A stretch of DNA of 55,091 nt from contig CAUJIK010000049.1 in the NCBI GenBank assembly GCA_963205255.1, positions 1-55,091 of the forward strand. Direction: 5' to 3'. This DNA is from Pseudomonadota bacterium. Lineage in GTDB: Bacteria; Pseudomonadota; Gammaproteobacteria; Steroidobacterales; Steroidobacteraceae. Below are positions 25,996 to 34,459 of this stretch, piece by piece (positions within the stretch are counted from its first letter, which is position 1; the number at the start of each line of letters is the position of its first letter). The notes below the pieces were generated by a model. The model searched no databases. It had not been told where the DNA came from and was given only the letters and a program-made list of their open reading frames with translations. The position numbers and the translations under genes were made by a program.

Positions 25996-28900
25996 ATGCC
26001 TCCTCTGATGCCACAGCAACTGCACTTGGCCCGAGAGCGGACCAAGCAATTGTTTCGCTTCCTCAAGGCCTACGCTGAGCGTCGCATGCCGCTCAAGCGG
26101 GCCCTCGACGAGCACGAGTGGACATTGCGGCTATCCGATCTGCCAACGCACTCTTCCATCGTTATCGGTGAGGTGCTCCTTAGTTCCGACGCATCAAATC
26201 AAGGCGATGCTGGTGGCAATGGTGCTCTTGTCACAGTTCGTCGGCCGAAGCTGACCGACGCGCCGCCACCGCCAAGCCTACTAGGCGATTGGCTCGACAA
26301 GGGTTGGCAGGATCCGTCTGGCGAGATCCATGTGCGTCAAGAGCTTCACGTACAACGAGACGGCGAGACCGAAGTAGAGGCATTTAGCCAGGATCAGCGG
26401 AGAGTGGCCGCGCTGGATCAATGGCGCTCCAACTGGGAGGCATGGGCGGTAGCAGAACGTCCCGCGCGTAATGCCATGAAGGCCTTCGAGCGGCTCTATC
26501 AGCTTTACAGCCGAATCCAACTGGAGAGCGAACGTGTTGAATTGATGCTGGGCGATGGGCAACTTCGCTGGCAACGTAGTCACGAGCGCTTCGATCACCC
26601 CATTTTGCTCCAACGTGTGCAACTGGAGTTCGACCCGACCCTGCCCGAGTTGCGGCTCGTGGATGCCGATCGCGGTCCGGAGCTGTATACGGCGCTGCTG
26701 GATGCGTCAGAAGACATCGCGCCGCAGCAGCTCACGCTACTGCGCCGCGATCTGGAACAGCGCGGCTACCATCCGCTCGAAAAGGAGGCAACCGAGGGCT
26801 TTCTTACCCGAGTGGTCCAGCAGCTCGGTGCCCGCGGCACCTTCCGCAGTAAGCCAATTGCTACGCCAATTGGTGACGATCCGGTAGTCGAGCGTAACCC
26901 AGTTCTATTCCTGCGGCAGAGGGTGCTCGGCTACGCAGATGCGTTCGACCGCGTGTTGGTGGAGCTGGAAGCCGAAGACGCGCAAATTCCACTATCGCTG
27001 ATCCAGCTTGTAGGGATCGAGCCGACTTCAGAGCCAGAGGCTGAAGTAAAGCAGCATTCGCCTTGGGGAGAGCCACCCGACGTTCTTCTGAGCAAGCCAG
27101 CCAATGCCGAGCAGATCGCTATCGCCAGGGCGCTGGAGCGCCATCGCACAGTGCAGGTACAAGGTCCTCCGGGTACCGGCAAGAGCCACACCATTGCGAA
27201 TCTCATCGGCCATCTTGTGGCCGATGGAAAAAAAGTTTTGGTAACCAGCCATACCACAAAGGCGTTGCGCGTCCTGCGTCAGCACATTGTCGAGCCACTG
27301 CGGCCACTCGCAGTGGCTGTATTGGAGAATGACCTCGAAGGCCGTACCCAGATGAGGGAGGCGGTGACCCAGATTCTCTCGATGCTTACCGAATCTCCTG
27401 AGCAACTCGCAGCTGAGGTGGACAGGTTGATAGCTGCCCGTGCGGAACTCAACACATCGATAGATGCTGTGACTGCTCAGCTCGCGGCTGCACGTGCTGC
27501 TGAATATCAGCATATCGTTGTGGGTGGAACTTCGTTTCCTCCGGCTGAGGCGGCGCGTTATGTTCGCAGCAAGCGAGAGGGGAGCGATTGGATTCCAGTT
27601 CCGGTCATCGCCGCTGCACCACTGCCCCTGACTGGTGCGGAAATCGGGGATTTGTACGCGACTAGTGATTTAGTTGATTCTGAAGAGGAGAGTGAGCTTG
27701 AGGGTGGGTTGCCCAGTGGCAATTCCGTTCCGACCGCACGGAATTTTTCCTCGTTGGTTGCTTGTGCTTCAGGTTCGAGAGAGGGCGATGAGAGCCGCTA
27801 CTGGTCGACAGAACCCGCCGAGACGCATATTGAGAGTCTTGCTGAACTTGACAGCCAGTTGGCTGGCTTCGCAACTGAGTTGCAGCGGTTGTCACTTTGG
27901 GAGCGCGAACTAGTGAAGGCGGGCCACTCGGGCGGCACCGATGTGGCTATGTGGCAGGATCTGGCGGAACAAATTCGAAGCGCACATGCACTCTGGGATG
28001 AGACCAAGCCCATTTTGCTGGAATATTGCCCTGAGATTCCCGCCGACTTGCATGCAGGGCAGCTCGTTGCAACCTATGAGGAAATACTGGTGCACCTGAG
28101 TGGCGGTCGTTCACTTGGGTGGCTCGCCCTCGTAACTCGAGGCGTTTGGAAAAAGACAATCACCGGGTCGCGTGTCAATGGTGATTCGCCCAAGCAAACT
28201 GAGCACTTCAAGGCTTTGAAAGCCGAAGCCGCTCTGAAGGAGAGTCGACGTAAACTCAAGGCGCGTTGGCTTCGTCAGGCAGAGCCTGCAGGAATGCCTG
28301 TCTTTGACACCATGGGTAACACTCCTGAAGCGTCGTTGCTCGACTATGCCGCCAGCATCGAAACGTGCCTGCGAAGCTGGAAGCAATGGTGGCGGCCGCT
28401 GGAGCAGGCAATGGGTTCGGCCGGAATCGACTGGCATCAAGTTCGCAGCGATGAAGTGGCCGCTGCAGGACCAGCTGATCCATTTCAAAGGGACGTGAAA
28501 CTACTGACGGCCAAGCTCTCTCCAGTTGTGACGCATCGTCTCGCGGCGTGCAGGACTATTAGAGCGAACCGGTTGCTGCTGGATATCCAGGAACGTCTAA
28601 TGAGGTTTCGCGGACCAATAGTTTCTGATCTGCGCCGTGCAATAGAGGCACGCGACATAGAAGCTTACGCTCGTGCTATACCTACCTTAGAAAAGCTGCG
28701 CGACAAATTGTCACTGTTCGAGCGTCGGCGAGCCGCGCTCGCAAAACTTCAACAAGTTGCCCCCGCTTGGGCGAGTGCTATCAAAGCTCGCCAAGCGCCA
28801 CACGGCAGAGGTGTGGTTCCGGGCGATGCCGCCACTGCCTGGACTTGGCGACAACTGCATGCAGAGCTTGCGCGTCGCTCAGCGCTTGATGAGCAAGTCC

Positions 28901-30516
28901 TTGGCCAGAAACTGGAACAGTACAGGGCGGATTTGCGGCGGACAACCGCTCAGCTCATCGAACGCAAGGCTTGGTACGCTCAGGTAAAGCGCGTGGACCT
29001 GAAAGCGCGGCAGGCGCTTCGAGGTTGGGCAGACACCCAAGCGCGGATCGGCCGGGGAACGGGCAGGCGCGTACCGGAACTGCAGGCCCAGGCACGCCGA
29101 CTGCTCGATGAAGCTCGGGACGCTGTTCCGGTATGGATCATGCCTATGTCGCGCGTTGCGGAGAGTTTCCAGTCATCGAGGCAGCGATTCGATGTCGTCA
29201 TCGTCGACGAGGCTTCTCAGTCGGATGTGGTCGGGTTGCTTGGCTGGTACCTGGGGGAGCGTTTACTGGTTGTTGGGGACGACGAGCAGGTGAGCCCCAT
29301 GGATGTCGGTCAGGCAGTTGATGCGACTACGGCTCTCATAGGGCAGCATCTCGAAGGCATACCGAATGCGCATCTCTATGATGGGCGCGCATCCATCTAC
29401 AATCTCGCCGGCCAATGTTTCGGTGGCACGATCCGTCTGCGTGAGCACTTTCGATGTGTGCCGTCGATCATCGAGTTCTCCAATCATCTCTCGTACAACG
29501 GTGAGATCAAGCCACTGCGCAACCCTACAGGAGCGCAACAGCCGCATGTTGTCGAGTATGTGGTCTCCTCGGAGCTTGGTGGGCAGCGAGACGGTAAACG
29601 CAACCAAGCTGAGGCACGGATGCTGGTGTCCTTGCTCAAGGCGATGACCGAGGATCCGAGGTACGACGGTAAGACATTGGGCGCAATTTCTCTCGTAGGC
29701 GACGAGCAGGCAGAGCTTATTCAGACCTTGGCGCTTCAACTTATGGGTGCTGTAGAACTTGCTTCCCGTCGCTTCGCTGCCGGTAGTGCGGCCCAATATC
29801 AGGGAGACGAGCGCGACGTCATCCTGCTCAGCATGGTCGATGTTTCGACCGGCTCGCCGCTTCGCATGCGACAGGAGCCAAGTTTTAAGCAACGCTATAA
29901 TGTTGCCGCGAGCAGAGCAAAGGATCAGTTATGGCTAGTCCACTCGCTTGATCCGGAGCGCGATCTCAAAGACAAGGATCTGCGGAGGGAGCTTATTGCT
30001 CATGTCCGAGACCCTGAGGCTCGTTTGAGGAAGCAGCGTGACGTGCAGGCGCGTGCTGAGTCCCCATTCGAAGAAGCTGTTATTCGTGAACTTCTGGCGG
30101 CCGACTATGAAGTGAATCCTCAAGTCTGGGTCGGCAACTATCGGATTGACATTGTTGTAAGTTCCGGCCAGAACCAAGTGGCCATTGAATGCGACGGTGA
30201 CCGCTATCACGGCGTAGACCAGATTCCCGCAGACATGGCACGCCAAGCCATCCTTGAGCGCGCGGGTTGGCGTTTTGTACGTATCCGCGGAACTCGGTTC
30301 TTTCGTGATCCTGACAACACTATGAAGTGGGTGTTTGGCGAGTTGGGGAGGCTGGGTGTCAAGCCGGCGCCCCATGTTCTGAGTTCTGCCCAATCGGCTG
30401 GGACTGCTCTCCGCGAGGCCATCATCAGGCGCGCTTGGGAGATCATGCGTGAGCAGGAGTGGGCTTCCCCGATATCGGAGCCAACAGTCCTGTCGATGGA
30501 GCCGCCTCGAATCTGA
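25996..30516 (+). CDS. Giant SF1 (UPF1-like) helicase with C-terminal PD-(D/E)XK-type nuclease domain
   Basis: A 1506-residue protein. Residues 1-380 are an unassigned N-terminal region. Walker A GPPGTGKS is at 390-397; motif II DEAS at 1071-1074 is followed by VVGDDEQVSP; late motifs GDERDVILLS (near 1270) and YNVAASRAKDQLWLVHS (near 1300) complete an SF1 helicase. About 670 residues, much of it helical, are inserted between motifs I and II. The C-terminus from SPFEEAVIRELL (1356) reads RIDIVV (Asp1385) and IECDGDRYH (Glu1398, Asp1400), the MTES_1575/Vsr-like nuclease signature. Such fusions recur in defence islands, so an anti-phage or anti-plasmid role is inferred. ATG 25996 is preferred; 26008 is possible. 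Confidence 0.82.
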   Translation: MPPLMPQQLHLARERTKQLFRFLKAYAERRMPLKRALDEHEWTLRLSDLPTHSSIVIGEVLLSSDASNQGDAGGNGALVTVRRPKLTDAPPPPSLLGDWLDKGWQDPSGEIHVRQELHVQRDGETEVEAFSQDQRRVAALDQWRSNWEAWAVAERPARNAMKAFERLYQLYSRIQLESERVELMLGDGQLRWQRSHERFDHPILLQRVQLEFDPTLPELRLVDADRGPELYTALLDASEDIAPQQLTLLRRDLEQRGYHPLEKEATEGFLTRVVQQLGARGTFRSKPIATPIGDDPVVERNPVLFLRQRVLGYADAFDRVLVELEAEDAQIPLSLIQLVGIEPTSEPEAEVKQHSPWGEPPDVLLSKPANAEQIAIARALERHRTVQVQGPPGTGKSHTIANLIGHLVADGKKVLVTSHTTKALRVLRQHIVEPLRPLAVAVLENDLEGRTQMREAVTQILSMLTESPEQLAAEVDRLIAARAELNTSIDAVTAQLAAARAAEYQHIVVGGTSFPPAEAARYVRSKREGSDWIPVPVIAAAPLPLTGAEIGDLYATSDLVDSEEESELEGGLPSGNSVPTARNFSSLVACASGSREGDESRYWSTEPAETHIESLAELDSQLAGFATELQRLSLWERELVKAGHSGGTDVAMWQDLAEQIRSAHALWDETKPILLEYCPEIPADLHAGQLVATYEEILVHLSGGRSLGWLALVTRGVWKKTITGSRVNGDSPKQTEHFKALKAEAALKESRRKLKARWLRQAEPAGMPVFDTMGNTPEASLLDYAASIETCLRSWKQWWRPLEQAMGSAGIDWHQVRSDEVAAAGPADPFQRDVKLLTAKLSPVVTHRLAACRTIRANRLLLDIQERLMRFRGPIVSDLRRAIEARDIEAYARAIPTLEKLRDKLSLFERRRAALAKLQQVAPAWASAIKARQAPHGRGVVPGDAATAWTWRQLHAELARRSALDEQVLGQKLEQYRADLRRTTAQLIERKAWYAQVKRVDLKARQALRGWADTQARIGRGTGRRVPELQAQARRLLDEARDAVPVWIMPMSRVAESFQSSRQRFDVVIVDEASQSDVVGLLGWYLGERLLVVGDDEQVSPMDVGQAVDATTALIGQHLEGIPNAHLYDGRASIYNLAGQCFGGTIRLREHFRCVPSIIEFSNHLSYNGEIKPLRNPTGAQQPHVVEYVVSSELGGQRDGKRNQAEARMLVSLLKAMTEDPRYDGKTLGAISLVGDEQAELIQTLALQLMGAVELASRRFAAGSAAQYQGDERDVILLSMVDVSTGSPLRMRQEPSFKQRYNVAASRAKDQLWLVHSLDPERDLKDKDLRRELIAHVRDPEARLRKQRDVQARAESPFEEAVIRELLAADYEVNPQVWVGNYRIDIVVSSGQNQVAIECDGDRYHGVDQIPADMARQAILERAGWRFVRIRGTRFFRDPDNTMKWVFGELGRLGVKPAPHVLSSAQSAGTALREAIIRRAWEIMREQEWASPISEPTVLSMEPPRI

Positions 30517-30607
30517 CTCTGGTCGGAGCTGTTCTCGCGGAGCCGTGCGAGCCGCTTATCGGATTGCAGTGCCGGTGGTTGCTGGCAAGTGGGTCGAGAG
30601 ACTCCTT

Positions 30608-30687
30608 TGGATCACTTCGCCGAGCAATGGGCCTTTGCCGCGTCGGCGCTGGGGATGTCGGCGTCAGGAAGGTCTGGCGGGCACTGA
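30608..30687 (+). repeat. Right 80-bp direct repeat (oligopeptidase 3' fragment overlapping yacG end)
   Basis: The second copy of the block at 23678-23757, with two G-to-A differences. It retains the oligopeptidase reading frame [20 protein letters not shown] through to its TGA (30685-30687) without the rest of the gene, and it includes the last eight codons and stop of yacG on the opposite strand. The 91 bases before it (30517-30607) hold no gene. Confidence 0.9.
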
Positions 30688-30882
30688 GCTTGCCGGCTGT
30701 GCTGAATCGGCCTCGCCAGGGTCCGGCGCCGCGTCACCGGGGATGGCGCGCTCTTCGCTGAGCCAGGCGCCCAGGTCCACCATGCGGCAGCGCTTGCTGC
30801 AGAAGGGGCGCCACTGCGATTGCTCCGTCCACAGTACCTCGCGTTGGCACGTGGGGCAGGCAACGGTTGCCGGCTTCACCAT
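30664..30882 (-). CDS. yacG: DNA gyrase inhibitor / zinc protein YacG
   Basis: A 72-residue protein with the YacG zinc ribbon CPTC ... FCSKRC (C-x2-C-x15-C-x3-C) and the conserved [19 protein letters not shown]. YacG binds GyrB and blocks DNA binding by gyrase. The C-terminal extension is acidic then Ser/Pro/Ala-rich, and its last codons fall in the right-hand 80-bp repeat. It follows zapD and coaE in the usual gammaproteobacterial order. Confidence 0.9.
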   Translation of the reverse strand: MVKPATVACPTCQREVLWTEQSQWRPFCSKRCRMVDLGAWLSEERAIPGDAAPDPGEADSAQPASSVPARPS

Positions 30883-30890
30883 GCTCAAGG

Positions 30891-31694
30891 CTAGGCGCAG
30901 GCGATGAGCTCGAAGGAGACGTCGTCCTCGACCTGGCTGGGCCGTGAGGCAAGGCCGTTCCAGCGCAGGAAGCGCACCGCGCAGCGATGGTGGCTGCCGC
31001 TGATCTCGGGATAGATGCCGGCATCGGCCGGCAGCAGGATGCGCAGCAGCTGCAGCGGCTGCTCGCGATTGAAGTTGATGGTGAACACGCCCTGGGTGGC
31101 CGTCTCGCGCCGCGCGCGACCGTTCTGGCGCGTGAGCCACAGCACTTCGGCCACCGCGTCGCACAGCGGGCGCAGCAGCGCCAGCCATTCGTTGAAGGCC
31201 TCGGTGCGCGTGGCCGTGTCCTGGTTCAGCCAGTAGAAGAAATCCGGCAGGTCGAACTCGCAGGTGCCGCCCGGGATGGCGCTGCGGTGCTTGATGGCGG
31301 CGAGGAATTCGGATTCGCGCAGCGGCTGCAGATAGGTGCCGCCGGCGCCGGCCAGCGTGCCGCGCAGCCGCGCAAGGTTGTTGATCAGCGCCCGCAGCCG
31401 TCCGCCGTCCACGCCGCTCTTGTTCTCGAAGCCGCCGAGCTGGGAGGAATGGCGCTCGATCTCCTTGAGCACCTCGGAGCGCACGTCGGTGCGGGTGGTG
31501 ATGGCGAGGATGTCGATGAGGCTGGCCACAGCCGCCCGGCTGCCCCACTGGGTGGCCTTCTCGTTGTGGTAGAGGGCCTGGTTGTAGAGGTAGTCCAGGC
31601 GCAGGAAAGTGCGCATGCGCTCATTCAGCGGCTGTTCGAACACGAGGGGCGCGCTGGCGGGGGCTGCCGCGGGGGCATGGGCTTCCTGGGTCAT
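30891..31694 (-). CDS. zapD: Cell division protein ZapD (YacF)
   Basis: ZapD crosslinks FtsZ filaments by binding the FtsZ C-terminal peptide. The 267-residue protein shows family landmarks [65 protein letters not shown] and a C-terminal beta domain. ATG 31694 is chosen; ATG 31709, inside the end of coaE, would add five residues. The ZapD binding target, FtsZ residues LDIPAFLRRQ, is encoded earlier in this window. Confidence 0.9.
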   Translation of the reverse strand: MTQEAHAPAAAPASAPLVFEQPLNERMRTFLRLDYLYNQALYHNEKATQWGSRAAVASLIDILAITTRTDVRSEVLKEIERHSSQLGGFENKSGVDGGRLRALINNLARLRGTLAGAGGTYLQPLRESEFLAAIKHRSAIPGGTCEFDLPDFFYWLNQDTATRTEAFNEWLALLRPLCDAVAEVLWLTRQNGRARRETATQGVFTINFNREQPLQLLRILLPADAGIYPEISGSHHRCAVRFLRWNGLASRPSQVEDDVSFELIACA

Positions 31695-31698
31695 CCGC

Positions 31699-32331
31699 CT
31701 ATTTTGCATATCCTTGCCGGTGGAGGTAAGCCTTGTGCAGGCTTTCGACCTGGCGAGCCAAGTGCTGGATGTTCCCGTCGTTGAGGATCACATCGTCGGC
31801 GAGGGCGAGGCGGGCCTCCCGCGACGCCTGGGCCGCGAGCACGCGGTCGGCCGCCGCCGCATCGCCGCCGTCGCGCTGCATGAGCCGCAGGCGCTGCATT
31901 TCGGGCGGGCAGTCCACCACCAGCACGCGGTCGTAGTCGCCGGCGGTGCCGGTCTCGGCCAGCAGCGGCACGGCCACCAGCAGGTAGGGCTCGCGGCGGC
32001 GCTGCGAGCGCTGCGCCACCTGCGCGTGGATGCGCGGGTGGGTGATGGCCTCCAGGTCCGCGCGCGCGCGCGGGTCGCGGAACACGAGGTCGCGCAGCTG
32101 CGCGCGGTCCAGCGTGCCCGCGGGTGTCAGCACCTGTTCGCCGAAGCGCGCCACGATCTCCCGCAGGGCCTCCGAGCCAGGCGCGACGATGTCGCGGGCG
32201 ATCTGGTCGGTGTCGATGAGCCCCGCGCCCAGCGTCTGGAACAGCCTCGCCACCGTGGATTTGCCGCTCGCGATGCCGCCCGTGAGCGCCACGCGCAGGG
32301 GAGTGCGGGTGCGCGCCTCAGCGCGGGCCAT
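31699..32331 (-). CDS. coaE: Dephospho-CoA kinase CoaE
   Basis: CoaE phosphorylates dephospho-CoA in the last step of CoA synthesis. The 210-residue protein has Walker [10 protein letters not shown] near residue 18, [31 protein letters not shown] and a lid region, all standard. The start overlaps pilD by 14 bp and the end is beside zapD, the usual pilD-coaE-zapD-yacG order. Confidence 0.95.
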   Translation of the reverse strand: MARAEARTRTPLRVALTGGIASGKSTVARLFQTLGAGLIDTDQIARDIVAPGSEALREIVARFGEQVLTPAGTLDRAQLRDLVFRDPRARADLEAITHPRIHAQVAQRSQRRREPYLLVAVPLLAETGTAGDYDRVLVVDCPPEMQRLRLMQRDGGDAAAADRVLAAQASREARLALADDVILNDGNIQHLARQVESLHKAYLHRQGYAK

Positions 32332-33196
32332 AGAACGAGAGGTAGCGGTCGACCAGCTCCGGTCCCCACATCAGTGCCAGCCAGCCTGCGGCGGCGAGAT
32401 AAGGCCCGAAGGCCATGGGTACGCCCTGCGTGTGCCGCCGCAGCAGGATGGCGGTGATGCCCACCGCGGCGCCCACGCCGGCGGCGCCGATGATGATGGG
32501 CAGCAGCATCTGCCAGCCCAGCCAGGCGCCCAGCGCGGCCAGCAGCTTGAAGTCGCCATAGCCCATGCCTTCCTTGCCGGTCAGCAGGCGGAACAGGTGA
32601 TAGACCGACCACAGCGACAGGTAGCCGGCGATGGCGCCGGTCACCGCCGTGCGCAGGTCCACCGGCAGGTGCTCGCCGGCGGGCAGCAGCAGCGCCGCGG
32701 CCAGGCCCAGCCACAGCAGCGGCAGGGTGAGGTTGTCGGGCAGCAGCTGGGTGTCGATGTCGATGAAGGCCATCGCGATGAGGAACCAGGTCAGCACCAG
32801 CGCCGCGGCGGCGGCCCAGGTGAAGCCGAATTTCCACGCCACGAGCGCCGAGAGCACACCGGTGAGCAGTTCCACCAGCGGATAGCGCGCGCCGATGGGG
32901 CGCTTGCAACTGGCGCAGCGGCCCCTGAGCGCAAGCCAGCTGATGACCGGGATGTTCTGCAGCGCGGTGATCGGCGCCTTGCAGCCCGGACAGGCCGAGC
33001 GCGGCACGACCAGGTTGTAGGGTGGCTGTTCGGGAGGTTCCTTTCCATCCAGTGCCAGTGCCTCGCGCCGCCAGGCACGTTCCAGCATCACCGGCAGGCG
33101 GTGGATGACCACATTGAGGAAGCTGCCCACCAGCAGGCCGAGCAGCAAGACCGCGCCGATGTACAGCGGCGCCGAATGCGACAGCAGGTCGATCAC
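32318..33196 (-). CDS. pilD: Prepilin peptidase / N-methyltransferase PilD
   Basis: PilD is the inner-membrane aspartyl protease that cleaves and methylates type IV prepilins and pseudopilins. The 292-residue protein has the cytoplasmic zinc-binding domain with two CxxC pairs (CPGC and CASC), several membrane segments, and both catalytic Asp sites ([11 protein letters not shown] and [16 protein letters not shown]). The expected substrate, the pilin at 37.8-38.3 kb, is nearby. Confidence 0.95.
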   Translation of the reverse strand: MIDLLSHSAPLYIGAVLLLGLLVGSFLNVVIHRLPVMLERAWRREALALDGKEPPEQPPYNLVVPRSACPGCKAPITALQNIPVISWLALRGRCASCKRPIGARYPLVELLTGVLSALVAWKFGFTWAAAAALVLTWFLIAMAFIDIDTQLLPDNLTLPLLWLGLAAALLLPAGEHLPVDLRTAVTGAIAGYLSLWSVYHLFRLLTGKEGMGYGDFKLLAALGAWLGWQMLLPIIIGAAGVGAAVGITAILLRRHTQGVPMAFGPYLAAAGWLALMWGPELVDRYLSFYGPR

Positions 33197-33220
33197 GGGC
33201 TTAGGGCTCGTGCGCGGCCG

Positions 33221-34450
33221 TTACACCACGGCGCCCAGCTTGAAGATCGGCAGGTACATCGCGATGACCAGGCCGCCGACCAGCACGCCGAGGATGGCCA
33301 TGATCAGCGGTTCGAGCAGGCTCGACATCGCGTCCACGGCGTTGTCCACCTCGGCCTCGTAGAAGCCGGCGACCTTGCCGGACATCTCGTCCAGCGCGCC
33401 GGCTTCCTCGCCCACCGCGATCATCTGGATGACCATGTTGGGGAACAGCCCGGTGTTCTCCATGGCGCGCTGCAGGCGCGTGCCGGTGGCCACCTCGTCA
33501 CGCATGGCGAGAGTCGCGTTCTCGTACACGATGTTGCCGGTGGCGCCGGCCACTGACTCCATCGCTTCCACCAGCGGCACGCCGGCGGCGAACATGGTCG
33601 ACAGCGTGCGCGCGAAGCGCGCGATGGCCGACTTGTTGAGGATGGGGCCGATGATGGGGAGCTTGAGCGCCAGGCGGTCCAGCGTCTCGCGCATCTTCTT
33701 CGAGCGCTTCTTCGTGTAGAAGAAGAACCAGCCGGCCGCGCCCAGCACGATGGCGATGTAGATGCCTTTCTGTTGCACGAAGTTCGACAGGTTGATGACC
33801 ATCTGCGTGAAGGCCGGCAGCTCGGCGCCGAAGCCCTTGAACAGATCCTCGAACTGCGGAATCACGAAGATCAGCAGGATCACGGTGACGATCACGGCCA
33901 CCACCAGCACGGCGGTGGGGTAGAAGAGGGCTTTCTTGACCTTCTTCTTCAGCGCCTCGGTTTTTTCCTTGTAGGTGGCGACCTTGTCCAGCAGGCTTTC
34001 CAGCGCGCCGGCCTGTTCGCCGGCCTCGACCAGGTTCACGTAGAGGTCGTCGAAGTACAGCGGCCGCTTGCCCAGTGCTTCATGCAGCGAGGTGCCGCCC
34101 TCGATGTCCGCCTTGATGTCGAGGATCAGCTTCTGCATCGCAGGCTTCTCGTGGCCCGCGCCGACGATGTCGAAGGCCTGCACCAGCGGAATGCCGGCGG
34201 CCAGCATGGTGGCGAGCTGGCGGCTGAATACCGCGATGTCCTCCGGTTTGATGCTGCCGCCGCCCACGCGGCTGGACTGTTTGCGGATCTTGTTCGGTGC
34301 CACGCCCTGGCGACGCAGCTCGGCGCGCAGCGCCTGCTCGTCCTTGGCCAGGCTCTTGCCTTTGACGACCTTGCCGCGCTTGTCCTTGCCTTCCCACAGG
34401 AAGGGGATGTCACGTTTGATCGCGCGGATCGCCGAGCTGGATTGCGCCAT
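33221..34450 (-). CDS. pilC: Type IV pilus inner-membrane platform protein PilC
   Basis: PilC is the GspF-type platform protein that couples the ATPases to pilin insertion. The 409-residue protein has two homologous cytoplasmic helical domains (with ATMLAAGIPLVQAFDIV and STMFAAGVPLVEAMESV) and three membrane segments (AVLVVAVIVTVILLIFVIP; AIVLGAAGWFFFY; the C-terminal ILGVLVGGLVIAMYLPIF). It is 9 bp downstream of pilB and 24 bp before pilD. Confidence 0.96.
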   Translation of the reverse strand: MAQSSSAIRAIKRDIPFLWEGKDKRGKVVKGKSLAKDEQALRAELRRQGVAPNKIRKQSSRVGGGSIKPEDIAVFSRQLATMLAAGIPLVQAFDIVGAGHEKPAMQKLILDIKADIEGGTSLHEALGKRPLYFDDLYVNLVEAGEQAGALESLLDKVATYKEKTEALKKKVKKALFYPTAVLVVAVIVTVILLIFVIPQFEDLFKGFGAELPAFTQMVINLSNFVQQKGIYIAIVLGAAGWFFFYTKKRSKKMRETLDRLALKLPIIGPILNKSAIARFARTLSTMFAAGVPLVEAMESVAGATGNIVYENATLAMRDEVATGTRLQRAMENTGLFPNMVIQMIAVGEEAGALDEMSGKVAGFYEAEVDNAVDAMSSLLEPLIMAILGVLVGGLVIAMYLPIFKLGAVV

Positions 34451-34459
34451 GGTGAGACC

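Larger units (their letters stand above)
23678..30687. mobile_element. Accessory island bounded by 80-bp direct repeats
   Basis: A segment of about 6.9 kb lies between two near-identical 80-bp repeats. It carries an AbiEi/AbiEii-type pair and a divergent unit of a small DNA-binding-like gene plus a giant helicase-nuclease. By eye its base composition is clearly less GC-rich than either flank, especially 27.5-28.8 kb. Removing one repeat plus the interior restores convergent oligopeptidase and yacG genes with overlapping ends. No integrase, transposase or resolvase is visible, so the insertion mechanism is unknown. Residual noncoding segments are 23758-23936 and 30517-30607. Confidence 0.7.
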
